Shown: positions 31,640 to 40,658 of the stretch, one piece after another
Layout of the letters: every line of letters begins with the position of its first letter
Position numbering within the stretch: the stretch's first letter is position 1
Assembly (NCBI RefSeq): GCF_004758605.1
Contig: NZ_CP038511.1
Span: forward strand, 124,001-188,000
Reading direction: 5' to 3'
Source of the DNA: Deinococcus metallilatus
GTDB taxonomy: Bacteria > Deinococcota > Deinococci > Deinococcales > Deinococcaceae
DNA length: 64,000 bases
Position numbers and translations under genes: made by a program
The notes under the pieces: generated by a model
Told to the model about the DNA's origin: nothing
The model's input: only the letters and a program-made list of their open reading frames with translations
Databases searched by the model: none

Positions 31640-32668
31640 TCACCACTCCCGGATGGCCTGCCGGGCGCGCTTCACGCCCACCCGCACATACCCGCGCGTC
31701 GTGTTCACGTTGGCGTGTCCCAGCACCTCCGCCACCGCCACGAAGTCCCCCAGCGCCTCGTACAGCCGACTCCCCATGTACTTGCGGAAGGCGTGAAACC
31801 CCCGGAAGTCGTTCCCCCCGTTCCGCCGCGCGAACAGCGGCCGCACGTGGTACGCCGCCCCCTGCCAGGTGCGGTACGGGAAGATGAAGTCCTCCCGGTG
31901 CCGCCGGGTCCGGGTGACACCGCGATAGGCGTGCAGCGCGTCGGCCAGGCGGGGGCTGATCGGGACCACGCGGCTCTTGCGCCCCTTGCCCGACTGCACG
32001 ACGAGGTGCGGCTCGTCCTCGCCCGCGTCCACGTCCGGCCAGCGCAGGCTGAGGGCCTCGTCAATGCGTAGCCCCGAATGGGTGAGGACCAGCAACAGCG
32101 CCCACACTTCCAGTTGCCGGGAGCGCTTTGCTGAGGTCTCTGCCTCTCCGTAGGCTTCCCGGGCACGGGTCAGCACCCGGGCGACGAGGCTCTCGCTGTA
32201 CGGCGCGTTCTTCTCCAGGGGGTGACGGCGGTCGCGGGGGAGGCGCACGTCCTCGAAGGGCGAAGCGCGGGTGGCGCCCGCCCAGCGCAGGGCCTTGTAC
32301 AGGGTGATGCCTGCCGCGACCCTTGCCTGCACGGTACTGATCGACTTGCCAGAAGCGATCAGGTCGCCCACCCACCCCTGAGCGTCCTCACGCTCGGGAC
32401 CGAGCACCTTCCAGGCTCGGTTTGTCATGTGGTCCACGAGCTGCCGGACCCCGGTGCGGTAGCTGAGCAGGGTGTGGCGGCTGATCAGCACGCCCGACTG
32501 CGCGTGCTGGGTGAGGTACGCCTCGACCAGGGACCAGAGCGCTTCGGCGTCTTTTTCGGCGCAGGCCTGAACGGCGCGGCGACGCCGCTCGTCGGGGTGG
32601 AGCGATACCCAGGCCCGGGCCCGGTCGTGCAGGTCCTGGCGAACTAGGTCCAGGGCAGACCCCGTCAT
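31640..32668 (-). CDS. Tyrosine recombinase/integrase
   Basis: This 342-residue XerC/D-type recombinase has an N-terminal SAM-like core-binding domain (residues 40-130) and a catalytic domain. The domain holds R201 (HSGLRIDEALSLRW), Lys near 228-231 (SGKGRKSR), H292 and R295 (FHAFRKYMGSRLY), H318 (LGHANVNTTRGY) and Tyr327 as nucleophile. All catalytic residues are present. It could integrate the element or resolve plasmid dimers. Its start overlaps the stop of the HEAGH gene, so the two are co-expressed. No att-site repeats were seen nearby. Confidence 0.92.
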   Translation of the reverse strand: MTGSALDLVRQDLHDRARAWVSLHPDERRRRAVQACAEKDAEALWSLVEAYLTQHAQSGVLISRHTLLSYRTGVRQLVDHMTNRAWKVLGPEREDAQGWVGDLIASGKSISTVQARVAAGITLYKALRWAGATRASPFEDVRLPRDRRHPLEKNAPYSESLVARVLTRAREAYGEAETSAKRSRQLEVWALLLVLTHSGLRIDEALSLRWPDVDAGEDEPHLVVQSGKGRKSRVVPISPRLADALHAYRGVTRTRRHREDFIFPYRTWQGAAYHVRPLFARRNGGNDFRGFHAFRKYMGSRLYEALGDFVAVAEVLGHANVNTTRGYVRVGVKRARQAIREW

Positions 32669-33402
32669 TCTTGCGGTCTCCGGAGGTGCCGCGCGAGGAC
32701 GGCTTCCAGGACGGAGCCTGGAACATCGCGCTGCCCCTCCGCCCAGGCGTCGAACAGGACCCGCGCCAGTTCACGAATGGGCGGGAGCAGGGTGGGATCG
32801 GTGGCGAGCCGTTCCGCCTCCCGCTGCTGTGCCTCTGGGTCCAGTCCGTCCTCGGCGAAGGCGGAGAGCAGTTCCTCGACCCGCAGGGCATCGGTGCCCT
32901 GGAGCGCCACGTCCTGACGCATGTGGGCCTGGCCGTACCGGCCCTCGTACTCGGGAGTATGGAGCGGCCCGGCGAGGAGGCAGGCGAGTTCGAGGAGGGC
33001 CTCGTGCTCGTCCTGGGGCCAAGTATCCGGGAGTTCGCGCACTACGGCGGCGAAATGGTCGAAGCCGGGGACCGGGATCTCCTGGGGGTCGAAGGTCACC
33101 CGGACGAGGCGGACCCGCGAGGCTGGAGTCAGGGCGTAGTACGCGGCGGCATGCCCAGCCTCGTGATGCATGAGGGTGATGGCTTCCACCAGGTCGAGGA
33201 GTTCGGCGGCCAGGGTCGCCGCTCGTTCGGGAGTAGTCGCTCGACAGATCTGAAGGGCGAGGTCGCGCAGCCGGTTCGTGACGGGATGATCCTGGAAGTG
33301 GGGGTGGCGGGTGAGGAAGTCGGGGAGACCGGCGGCGATGGCGAGGGGAGCGTGGGGGTGCCGGGTCAAGCCGCGGAGGCGGGGGTGGAGGGTGGGAACC
33401 AC
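32665..33402 (-). CDS. HEAGH-motif putative metallopeptidase
   Basis: This 245-residue protein starts at GTG 33402, six nt after a -10 TAAAAT. HHEAGHAAAYYA at residues 79-90 gives the HExxH zinc motif in the HEAGH form seen in FtsH-type (M41) peptidases. Before it is a helical domain (RLRDLALQICRATTPERAAT). After it comes an acidic helical C-terminus (DPEAQQREAERLATDPTLLP). No AAA domain is present. It is translationally coupled to an integrase, so it may control recombinase or repressor stability; this is inference. Confidence 0.62.
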   Translation of the reverse strand: MVPTLHPRLRGLTRHPHAPLAIAAGLPDFLTRHPHFQDHPVTNRLRDLALQICRATTPERAATLAAELLDLVEAITLMHHEAGHAAAYYALTPASRVRLVRVTFDPQEIPVPGFDHFAAVVRELPDTWPQDEHEALLELACLLAGPLHTPEYEGRYGQAHMRQDVALQGTDALRVEELLSAFAEDGLDPEAQQREAERLATDPTLLPPIRELARVLFDAWAEGQRDVPGSVLEAVLARHLRRPQE

Positions 33403-33408
33403 CGTGGA

Positions 33409-33432
33409 ATTTTACAATAAGCGCTCTTATTG
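33409..33432 (-). promoter_or_regulatory. Promoter with operator-like inverted repeat
   Basis: -10 TAAAAT (33414-33409) lies six nt before GTG 33402. CAATAAG-CGCT-CTTATTG (33415-33432), a 7-bp inverted repeat, sits directly upstream, where a repressor would block RNA polymerase. The integrase operon is probably repressed from here. Confidence 0.6.
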
Positions 33433-33975
33433 GAAAAATCTTGCAGGAGGCATCTGGCGGTTGGTTCGGTCGATCCGTGTGTCTATTCCCTACACCGGCA
33501 TGGCTTGAAGTTAACAATACAGCGTGCCCTCTGGTCCTCTTGTGGCTGCAGCAAAAGAAACGCCTGCCTTCTGTCCACAGCAAAAGTAGGGCGTGGAAAA
33601 CGCTGTTCTAGACGTCAGGAAAAATGCTCGCTCACAGGAAGGCCAGGAAGGGGCCTCCGACAAGTCCTGAGGGATGGAGCCTAGGTCGGTGGTTTTGGTG
33701 GCGGCTGGGCGGATGGTTTCTTCCAGGCAGGCCCCGGAGGAGTGGGGAACGCGGTGCGTGTCCTGCGAAATGAAGTTGAGGCACCGGCGATCTGAACTCG
33801 AAGGCGAGACTCCAGACCGGGGTGGCGCCCTCCCTTGACCACATGACCCATCTGATCTAGCCACTGTTCAACTCGGGGTCAGGCGGCGCGTTTGCGCCGC
33901 CTGACCCCGAAGAAGACAGCGACGAGGCCTAGCGGGTTCGGCGTGGCAGTCGGCAGGGGTCGTCGGAAGCCTCGG
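33433..33975. other. Gene-poor stretch with a long perfect hairpin
   Basis: No convincing gene. A 15-bp perfect inverted repeat, GGGGTCAGGCGGCGC (33875-33889) and its complement (33894-33908) around GTTT, lies 67 nt beyond the stop of the secreted-protein gene at 33976. It has no T-run, so it may be an RNA stability stem or a bidirectional transcription barrier. Confidence 0.5.
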
Positions 33976-34575
33976 TCACCGCCACACCTTGCCGCCGTCC
34001 AAGTCGCCTTGAATGTACCCGCCGTTCTTGTCTTGAATCATGCGTGCGACTTGCCGCGTGGACACGGAGAGGTTCGTGGTGGGGCCCACGCGAAAGTCTT
34101 CCCAGTTCGCCGTCAACACGTGCCACGTGCGCGTGGCAAAGTCGATGCAGTTGCATTGCCCGCCGGTCCCGCCGACCGGTTTGTACGAGGTGCAGCCGGA
34201 GAAACTCTTGATGTTCGCTTTGGCCCAGTTGAACCGTGTGTCGTTGACGTGCGCGAAACGCGCGATCATGCCGTTAACGTTACCGCGCAAGAACGCTTGC
34301 GTATCGGCGACTTCCCTGTCGTCGCGGAAGCCACCGCCGCCGAAGCCGAAAGGGCCTTCACCCCAAAATCCGTACGTGCTGTCCACGCGGTCGTCCACGA
34401 TGAAGGCGATCCACATGTGACCGAAGGCGGAGAGCGTTGCCGAGGAGGCGTCACCGGTCGGTCCCAGTGAGCCGCTAGAGGTGACGTTCGGATTGACGAA
34501 GATGCCGATGCGGTAACTCGTGGCCGCTGCATGCCCGAGAAACAACGCGACGCCGAGCGTAACGAGCGTTTTCAC
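33976..34575 (-). CDS. Secreted protein, possible papain-like fold
   Basis: The start is GTG 34575 (KTLVTLGVALFLGHAAATSY, a signal peptide) after GGAGG, giving 199 residues. The mature part has SAFGHMWIAFIVDDRVDSTY near the start (conserved-looking GH) and QCNCIDFATRTWHVL in the second half. A GH-then-Cys arrangement resembles permuted NlpC/P60 or DUF4105-like proteins, in which His and Cys form the active site. This is a tentative fold guess. It contains 3 Cys close together (GCTSY, QCNC), perhaps disulphide-bonded. Confidence 0.5.
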   Translation of the reverse strand: MKTLVTLGVALFLGHAAATSYRIGIFVNPNVTSSGSLGPTGDASSATLSAFGHMWIAFIVDDRVDSTYGFWGEGPFGFGGGGFRDDREVADTQAFLRGNVNGMIARFAHVNDTRFNWAKANIKSFSGCTSYKPVGGTGGQCNCIDFATRTWHVLTANWEDFRVGPTTNLSVSTRQVARMIQDKNGGYIQGDLDGGKVWR

Positions 34576-34752
34576 TCCTGACCCCTCCGTTCGCTTGTGA
34601 CGATGGCTAAAGGGTACGACTTCCGACACCGATGAGCTGGCCAGCCGATTGGTGAGTTCAGGGTACGTCTTCACCCTCGCACCGTCAGTGAGCACCTTCC
34701 ATCGCAAATTCCACCACTTTGCAACACACAATGTTTCACGAGCCCCTTTGAG

Positions 34753-34758
34753 TACGAT
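34753..34758 (+). promoter_or_regulatory. -10 hexamer of the 540-residue protein gene
   Basis: TACGAT, then CAGAAC and ATG 34765: the typical leaderless spacing. No clear -35 was seen. Confidence 0.45.
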
Positions 34759-34764
34759 CAGAAC

Positions 34765-36387
34765 ATGGCAGATGCGCCTTCCCGCCTGACGGAGCTGCAC
34801 CTTGAACAGCAACGTGTTCCGTCCGAACAGTCGGAGGCGGCGTTCATCGCCACAGCCGTGCCGACGAAGGACGGAACGCGCATCTATTGGAAGACGTCAC
34901 GCCGGCGGGGGAGCACAATGGTGGACCGGCGGCAGCCGATCCTGCGGCAGCTCGTAGGGCAGGCGACGTACTTCTTACTCACAGGCGAGGTCGTGGGGCT
35001 GGACCCACGCAGTCTGGGCCTCAAACCCCCGAAGTCGAGGGGGGCCGTGGACGCCAAGCAATACCGCAAGGACGTGTACCAGGCCTTGCGGAAGAATGGA
35101 CAGCTTGAGGTGTTCGTCACGCCTGGAGAGACCATTGCACTGCGGGGGTTGCACCAGTTGGAGGTCCTCGATAGCGACCGTGTAGCTCCTGGTCGTGGCT
35201 CGGGGAGGCCCGCCGGAGCGCCTCTGGTGAGGTCGCGGCGGGCGCCATCCCTGCGCCTCACAGACCGGAGTTGCTGTATTCAGGCCCTCCGCGAGCTGCC
35301 CGAGATCAATATGCCCATCTCCGGGCATACACCCCAGGAGGTGCTCAAATTCGCCCAGACGTTGCGCGGCCCTCAGGGTGAGGCGCTGTCCCTCGTGCAG
35401 GCCGCGGGCCTTTGCCAACAGGTCGTGGAGATGAACCCGCCCGCCGATGTCCACCTCCGGGCACTGCGTCATCGTGTGCGGACCCTGATGTATGTTGACC
35501 TTGAGGAGGCCCGCACGGCCCTTGAGGCCCTGGGGTCACAGCACGACGCCCTGGTGCCAGATCTCGTCGCCCTAATGTGGCAGGACGGAGCGCAGGAATC
35601 GGCCGTGCGCCAGGAGCTGAGCTGGCGACATACGGCGTTGGGCGGCCGGCTGGCCACCCTTCGCAAGGAACGCGAGCCCTCGTTGCGCCTCCTTGAGCCC
35701 CTCTGCGCGGCGCTGAACACCCGGAACCACACCTCTGACGGAGGGCCTGTCGGCCTCGACCGCCTCAGGGCGGATGTCCACCTCGACCTGGCCCGCGCGT
35801 ACCTGAGCGAGGCGCAGGATCTTCCCTGCTCAGCCCCCAACCCGGCCAGGTCGGACCACGACATTGAGGCGGTGGACCGGCACGCCAGGTTGGCCCAGCG
35901 CATGTACACGACGCTGGAACTGGACCGCGGCGAACACAGCGCGTTGTTGCTTCGGGGCTCCGTCGCACTCTGGCGTGCTCGTCTTGGAGATCAACCGCAG
36001 GCCCAGTTCGCGTTTGTGCAGAAGGTGGTGGACCGGGTCCTTCCGATCGTGTCGCTTCAACTGGGTCAGACGCAACTGCTGAAGATCCGGTTGTTGCGTG
36101 AGCAGTTCCGGTCAGGCGTGAACGGTGGGGCTGAGCTCCTGGGTGAAGCGCAATTCCTGATGAAAGAGGTCGTGCGCATGACGACCCGGCTCCGGGCCTA
36201 CCGCGTCCTGGCCCGCGCCCTTCTCGAGCAGGCGCGACTGTACGCCGACATGCAGGTGAGCAGTGCAGATTCAAACGATCGGGTGGCGGTGTGGTTGAAC
36301 GTGGCGGCCAATGCCTATGCAGAGATCGGTCTTCCCCAGATGCGCGACGTGATTGGGAAGGAAGTGGCGGCCTCGCGGTCGCGCTGA
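34765..36387 (+). CDS. Large helical hypothetical protein
   Basis: This 540-residue protein has an N-terminal 140 residues with basic, possibly DNA-binding segments (RIYWKTSRRRGSTMVDRRQP; AVDAKQYRKDVYQALRKNGQ). A long alpha-helical, TPR-like remainder follows (ADVHLDLARAYLSEAQ, VDRHARLAQRMYTTLELDRG, YRVLARALLEQARLYADMQV). This is the layout of some repeat-containing regulators, but no family was recognised. It stands alone with a leaderless start. Confidence 0.68.
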   Translation: MADAPSRLTELHLEQQRVPSEQSEAAFIATAVPTKDGTRIYWKTSRRRGSTMVDRRQPILRQLVGQATYFLLTGEVVGLDPRSLGLKPPKSRGAVDAKQYRKDVYQALRKNGQLEVFVTPGETIALRGLHQLEVLDSDRVAPGRGSGRPAGAPLVRSRRAPSLRLTDRSCCIQALRELPEINMPISGHTPQEVLKFAQTLRGPQGEALSLVQAAGLCQQVVEMNPPADVHLRALRHRVRTLMYVDLEEARTALEALGSQHDALVPDLVALMWQDGAQESAVRQELSWRHTALGGRLATLRKEREPSLRLLEPLCAALNTRNHTSDGGPVGLDRLRADVHLDLARAYLSEAQDLPCSAPNPARSDHDIEAVDRHARLAQRMYTTLELDRGEHSALLLRGSVALWRARLGDQPQAQFAFVQKVVDRVLPIVSLQLGQTQLLKIRLLREQFRSGVNGGAELLGEAQFLMKEVVRMTTRLRAYRVLARALLEQARLYADMQVSSADSNDRVAVWLNVAANAYAEIGLPQMRDVIGKEVAASRSR

Positions 36388-36550
36388 TCCCTTGACCCTC
36401 CATACTGGTCCGGTGCTGTCTTCCTGATCAAAGGACAACTCCTGAAGAGATACGGAGCGTCCTTAACCGCAGCGTGCAGGAAGTAACGTAGAAAGCCTGG
36501 GCTCCTGCGCGCCACAACGCCTGCCTATAGGACGAAGCCTTCGCCACCCT

Positions 36551-36745
36551 TCAGCGCCGCACTGGGTCAGAGGCCAGGATCGGCGTTTCCAGGCGTCCTT
36601 CGGGGGCTTCAAGGAGGGCCCGCAGGGCCAGGGTGACGAGCGTCTCCCGGCGCTGGACGCGGGGTCGCATGCGGCGGTGCACCAGGACGGTGTCTTCCAG
36701 GATCTCGTCGTCCAGCGCCTGTACTTTCTTGTCCGCGTCGCTCAT
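36551..36745 (-). CDS. Small ribbon-helix-helix-like protein
   Basis: This 64-residue protein starts at ATG 36745 (MSDADKKVQALDDEILEDTV) after a G-rich RBS. The second half, RRMRPRVQRRETLVTLALRA followed by LLEAPEG, looks like a short ribbon-helix-helix segment, as in small antitoxins and plasmid regulators. It follows the gene at 36769-37599 by 23 nt in the same direction. A toxin partner is not evident. Confidence 0.5.
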   Translation of the reverse strand: MSDADKKVQALDDEILEDTVLVHRRMRPRVQRRETLVTLALRALLEAPEGRLETPILASDPVRR

Positions 36746-36768
36746 GCTCACCCCCCTAGAATGGTCCA

Positions 36769-37599
36769 TTATTGCAGAATTACAATACTCGACCGGCCAC
36801 CGGCCCGCAATCGTGAAGATTGAGCCGCTTTCGGGGCATACAGGGTACTGAAGTTGACCTCACGGTTCAGGATGGGGACGAAGAGCGTCTCTCTGGGCAG
36901 AGACAGCCGCTCCGCGACGGCGAGGTGCAGCCCAAGGACCACTTCTCGCGTCCCCGACTCCCCGTGAGCCTGAAGAAACGCCTCGGGCATGTCGATGTTC
37001 AGGGTGAGCGCGGCGTACGGCACGAAGTCGGCCCGCGCGCAGTACAGGTGGAACCGCAGTGGAGTGTTCGCAAGCAACGCGACGAACAGGATGGCCCGGG
37101 CAAGTGCGGCGTAGGACGCTGCGTCCGTCACGGCCGTAGGGAAGAAATCAGGATCGAGATCGGGGTCCAGGCCGCGGCGACGGACCTCCCCGCGAATGGC
37201 CCGGGCCGCCGCGTCCAGGTGGGGTTGCTCGTCCGGAACGACATGCTTGTGGACGTGGCTGTCCAGGTTGCCCCAGAAGGCGTGCAGGTCCTCGACCGGT
37301 GCCTCTAGACACTCGTCCAGAAGACTCTGGGGGACGGTATGCTCCAACCGCATCTCGGGAGGCAGGTGCCCCAGCAGGGTGCGTTTCTCGAAGGTGAGCA
37401 ACAGCCGGGAGGCCGGGTTGTTCACTGGTCGGGCGGGGTGGTAGAGGTCCGCCATCACGCTGACGGGCGGTGGGGAGCCCCCCATCCCGCCGTGGTGCAG
37501 GACCGCCATGTGCCAGGGCTCCCAGAAGTCGGCGTCCGGGTAGTGCCCGCGCCAGGCGGGCAGGCGCATCTTCACGGTGAGATGCTCCGCCGCTTTCAC
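36769..37599 (-). CDS. Hypothetical protein
   Basis: This 276-residue protein starts at GTG 37599, overlapping the stop of the upstream gene by 4 nt. Its N-terminus KAAEHLTVKMRLPAWRGHYP is followed by WEPWHMAVLHHGGMGG (several His), a helical middle (AASYAALARAILFVALLANT) and a C-terminus ending SSIVILQ. No family recognised. It is the middle gene of a three-gene minus-strand unit (38789 to 36551). Confidence 0.65.
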   Translation of the reverse strand: MKAAEHLTVKMRLPAWRGHYPDADFWEPWHMAVLHHGGMGGSPPPVSVMADLYHPARPVNNPASRLLLTFEKRTLLGHLPPEMRLEHTVPQSLLDECLEAPVEDLHAFWGNLDSHVHKHVVPDEQPHLDAAARAIRGEVRRRGLDPDLDPDFFPTAVTDAASYAALARAILFVALLANTPLRFHLYCARADFVPYAALTLNIDMPEAFLQAHGESGTREVVLGLHLAVAERLSLPRETLFVPILNREVNFSTLYAPKAAQSSRLRAGGRSSIVILQ

Positions 37600-38789
37600 G
37601 TGTAGCGTTCCAGACGGTCGCGGCCGTACGTGTGCCACAGGGGGTAGGTGTCGGTGTAGGGCTCGACGAGGGCCCAGGCCACCCGCCGGAAACGGAAGGT
37701 CCAGGCGGGTTCCTTGTCGTACTCCTCCCACTCCTCGTCCTTCTCGTTGTACCGCCGGCCCTTCACGGGAGGAACCTGCTGGAAGTCGACCGGTCCGACA
37801 GCGATCACCGGCCGCCGCACTTTTTTCCAGTAGGGTTCCGTGGCGTGCAGACGTTCCCTGAAGGGCTCCGCCTCGTCGTCCCACACGGCGGCAGTGGCGT
37901 ACAGGGCCCGGGCCTCCAGGCCCACTACCTGGGTGGGGTTGAACACCGCCGCGGCCCGGTCCCCGGAGAGCCGGTGGTCGACCGGCTGGCCCAGCCGCAC
38001 CCGGGCCCTGAGCCGGGCTTCCAGCGCCGCCTCATACGCTTCCCGGCTAGGGAACTCCTCGGGTGCGGCCAGCCGGGCTAGCTTGGATTTGAAGGCGGCC
38101 GCCTCCCGCAGGTGACTGATCAGCCGGATGATCTCCGTCTCCGGAAGCAGGGCCGCGGCGGAGAGGGCCCGCATGCAGCGGTCATGCACCTCCTGACGTC
38201 TGGGCGTGTAGGCGAAGGCCGGGTGGCCGCTCAGGGCCCGCCAGCGGCGATGGGCATGGTCGGGTGCTTCCCGCCACTCGCGGTGGTAGCAGGCGAGCTG
38301 GTGCAGGTCCCGCACCCGGTCCTGCTCAAGGGGCGGAAGATTCCACACGTCCAAGCCGTCGAGTTCGCGAAGCAGCCGCTCAGGCACGGGCACATAGGTC
38401 GCCACGGCCTCCCGGATGATGGCCACTTGGCGCTCGGTGGGGAGGTCGCCGGACAGGCCCAGCTTCAGGGCAAGGCTGCGGCGTGTCTTAGCCACGTCCG
38501 AGGCGTGCTGGGACAGGGTGCCGATGTTGACGCCGTACAGGTCCCCCATGCACTGCAGGCCAATTTCGAACGTCTCGCCGGTGAGGCGGTCCCGCACGAC
38601 GACCAGCGTCTTGGCCTTCTCGCGGGTGTCGCAGCCATGGCATTTCTGATGCTCCGCGTACCGGCGCAATTCGATGGCGTCGTAGTCCCCCTGAGTGAGC
38701 AGGGCTGCGCCGGCCTTGGCGGTGGCCTTGTCCGTCCAGGTGAAGTTTAGGGGAAAGTTGAGCGGTTCCGCACTGATCGGCAACAGCAC
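37596..38789 (-). CDS. Hypothetical protein with N-terminal Cys cluster
   Basis: This 397-residue protein starts at GTG 38789 (LLPISAEPLNFPLNFTWTDK). KCHGCDTREKAKTLVVVRDR with a further Cys 30 residues on (IGLQCMGDLYG) could be a zinc ribbon. A helical middle (DRVRDLHQLACYHREWREAP) and an aromatic C-terminus (PAWTFRFRRVAWALVEPYTD) follow. No family recognised. The promoter TATACT lies six nt before the start, so the mRNA is leaderless. Confidence 0.68.
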   Translation of the reverse strand: MLLPISAEPLNFPLNFTWTDKATAKAGAALLTQGDYDAIELRRYAEHQKCHGCDTREKAKTLVVVRDRLTGETFEIGLQCMGDLYGVNIGTLSQHASDVAKTRRSLALKLGLSGDLPTERQVAIIREAVATYVPVPERLLRELDGLDVWNLPPLEQDRVRDLHQLACYHREWREAPDHAHRRWRALSGHPAFAYTPRRQEVHDRCMRALSAAALLPETEIIRLISHLREAAAFKSKLARLAAPEEFPSREAYEAALEARLRARVRLGQPVDHRLSGDRAAAVFNPTQVVGLEARALYATAAVWDDEAEPFRERLHATEPYWKKVRRPVIAVGPVDFQQVPPVKGRRYNEKDEEWEEYDKEPAWTFRFRRVAWALVEPYTDTYPLWHTYGRDRLERYT

Positions 38790-38795
38790 CGGGGC

Positions 38796-38801
38796 AGTAT
38801 A
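38796..38801 (-). promoter_or_regulatory. -10 hexamer TATACT of the gene at 38789
   Basis: TATACT is a near-perfect -10. GCCCCG then separates it from the GTG start. Confidence 0.55.
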
Positions 38802-38899
38802 GAAGGGACCGCCCCTTCTTACCCTCGGGTTTGCGGGCTCCGGAAGGCTGCTGCTCCCATTGGGGCTCGCAGTCGCCCCGTTCTTCCATACTGGGCGCC

Positions 38900-39373
38900 A
38901 TAACGCGCTTCCGCGATGAGGCCTGGCAGAACCCCGATCCAGCCTGGACCGTGGCCGACTGGGAGAACGCGGCGCTGGACTTCACGGCCCAGCATTCCGA
39001 GTCCCTGGTGTACGACCTGCCCGCCCGAACTTATGCCCTGATGTCTAACCTGCTGGCCGTCCAGCCAGAGGCCAACGCCACGCAGCTTTCATAGGCGAAT
39101 CTGGTCTGCCGGAAGATCTTCGTGCGGGTGATGCAGGACCTGCGGACGGCGCACCTGCTGATCGCGGCGGGGTACCCGGCCAGCGCGGGCGCGGTGGCGA
39201 CCTCCATCTTCAAACTGGCCTACGAGATCGCCTGGATCGGCCGCGACGCGCACTGGGCCGAGCAGTGGAATGGACACGACATCAGACGTGACCCCGTGAT
39301 GAACTACCACAACCGCATGGTGAGCGTTCTGGCAGCCAGGCTGCCGATAGTGACACGATACGAGGCATGCTGA
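38900..39373 (+). pseudogene. DUF5677-like gene with in-frame stop and lost start
   Basis: The frame reads TRFRDEAWQNPDPAWTVADW and YDLPARTYALMSNLLAVQPE, then a TAG at 39092-39094. It continues in the same frame as ANLVCRKIFVRVMQDLRTAH, LLIAAGYPASAGAVATSIFK, LAYEIAWIGRDAHWAEQW, which resembles DUF5677-type proteins. A leaderless-type -10 CATACT (38887-38892) and 7-nt spacer lead to ATA instead of ATG at 38900. A stop and a missing start argue for real decay. The family name is tentative. Confidence 0.55.
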
Positions 39374-39645
39374 CAGGAGCGGACCTGCGGGCGAGGACGC
39401 TGGCGGAACTCCAGGCCATCCTGGGTTCGGGAAGCTCCTGAAACGCGGACGAAAATCAATTGAACCAAAAAGCCTCTTCGCAACGGCCACAGGTGAGGTG
39501 ACCTGAGCAGGAAAATGAGGGCAGTGTTGCATGGGCAGGTGCGGCTCGGCACGCGCTGGAATGGGAACTGTTTTCAACTAGGTTGGTAAGGAAAGGAATA
39601 CTCCGTTCCAGACGCGTCGAAGCACTGATGAGTATGCATACCTTC
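39374..39645. other. Gene-free stretch between broken genes
   Basis: It contains a 24-codon frame (MLTGADLRARTLAELQAILG) right after the pseudogene and an AT-richer part near 39440-39475. No gene or repeat could be supported. It may hold the scar of an excised mobile element. Confidence 0.3.
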
Positions 39646-40032
39646 GTCCGCCTTTCAGGAAGCTCGCCCCCCGCCTGTGCGAGCTGGCGCGGGGGTGGAT
39701 GAGCGGCCGGTGGAGGTGCACCGGGAGCCGCAGTCCATCGGGGTGGAGCGCACCTTCGACCACGACCTGAGCACGCGGGAGGCTGTCCTGGCCGAGCTGC
39801 CGTCCCTCACGGCGGAGGTCGAAGCTCGGTGGTCGAAGCGGGGCTACGTGGGGCGGACGGCGGTGCTGAAACTCAGCTTCGAGGACGGGACGACGGTGAC
39901 GCGGCACCGGACCCGCGAGCAGCCGTTCCAGGGGGCGGACGAGCTGGCTCAGACGGTGACCGAGGTCCTGACGCCGGAGCTGCTGCCGGGCACCGGGTCC
40001 GGTTGCTGGGGGTGAGTGTGGTGAACCTGTAG
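39646..40032 (+). pseudogene. dinB: dinB (DNA polymerase IV) C-terminal fragment
   Basis: The piece reads RKLAPRLCELARG, then VDERPVEVHREPQSIGVERT, FDHDLSTREAVLAELPSLTA and ends VRLLGVSVVNL. This is the thumb/little-finger end of a Y-family polymerase ('lArGiD-RpV', 'KSig-E-TF', 'llGvsv-nL'). The palm with the catalytic acids is missing, so it is truly truncated. It also has two frame breaks, each mended by one extra G (runs at 39691-39695 and 39995-39997). Confidence 0.75.
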
Positions 40033-40079
40033 GCCAGGGGCTGACGCCCCCCTCGTGCGTTGAGGCGGCAGGGCGCACA

Positions 40080-40364
40080 ATGGGGGCAGTGATTCCTGGC
40101 CTTTTCGTCTTCGTCATCACGGCGCCTGAGGGGGTCTTGCGGGCCCGCTTCGACCTGGAACCCGGCCGTTGTTACCTCCCGTGCGACGTGCGGGTGGAGT
40201 GCGGGGGGGAGGCGGTGTGTTCCGCTCATACCCTGACGGTGGAGGCCACGGCGCTGCCGTCCGAGGACGAGTTCCGGGACCTGGCTGCTCGCGCGGCGAC
40301 TCGGACGGCGGACGACACCCCGGACGAGCTGCGCCGGCTGCTCAACTTGCTCATCCCCTTTTGA
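40080..40364 (+). CDS. Small hypothetical protein
   Basis: The frame opens at ATG 40080, but a -10-like CACAAT (40076-40081) overlaps it. GTG 40089 (IPGLFVFVITAPEGVLRARF) is therefore the likely leaderless start, giving 91 residues. It is beta-rich at first (LEPGRCYLPCDVRVECGGEA), then a helical acidic tail (RTADDTPDELRRLLNLLIPF). No family recognised. Confidence 0.5.
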   Translation: MGAVIPGLFVFVITAPEGVLRARFDLEPGRCYLPCDVRVECGGEAVCSAHTLTVEATALPSEDEFRDLAARAATRTADDTPDELRRLLNLLIPF

Positions 40365-40578
40365 GCCGGAGCCATCGGGAGTGTGTTTCCCTGGAAGTAC
40401 GAAAGAACGGGGAGGGCGAACAGCGCCCTAGACCTGGGGCACGCGGAGTGTTGGCTGGACGCGGAGTTCGTCGAGCCCTGCCCGTCATGAAGGAAGCGGG
40501 CGGCAGGCGGTTCATCCTGGTTCACCCGGTTGAGCCGTCCCGACATTTCCCGGCGCAGCGGGTAGGGTGAAGCCCGGT

Positions 40579-40658
40579 ATGTCCCTTAACCTTGATGGCA
40601 TCTTCTGGGAGGCGCTCGACCATGCCTACGGCCCCGCCAACGATGTTCCCGCGCTGAA
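40579..40658 (+). pseudogene. 5' fragment of a gene (HEAT-repeat-like N-terminus)
   Basis: MSLNLDGIFWEALDHAYGPA followed by NDVPAL resembles the N-terminal signature of HEAT-repeat-like proteins ('W-aL-HAYGPA-DVP-LL'). The similarity ends near 40658, where bases belonging to the reversed C39 fragment begin. It looks like a recombination junction. Confidence 0.4.

Noticed and set aside
33511..33864. Minus-strand frame of 117 codons
   Set aside because: No RBS or fold signal; composition typical of a chance frame.
33875..33908. Classic rho-independent terminator
   Set aside because: The 15-bp stem is perfect, but no T-run follows on either strand, so only a hairpin is claimed.
39440..39645. 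Insertion-sequence end
   Set aside because: The stretch near GCATGGGCAGG looked like a transposon terminus, but no paired inverted repeat, target duplication or transposase remnant was found.
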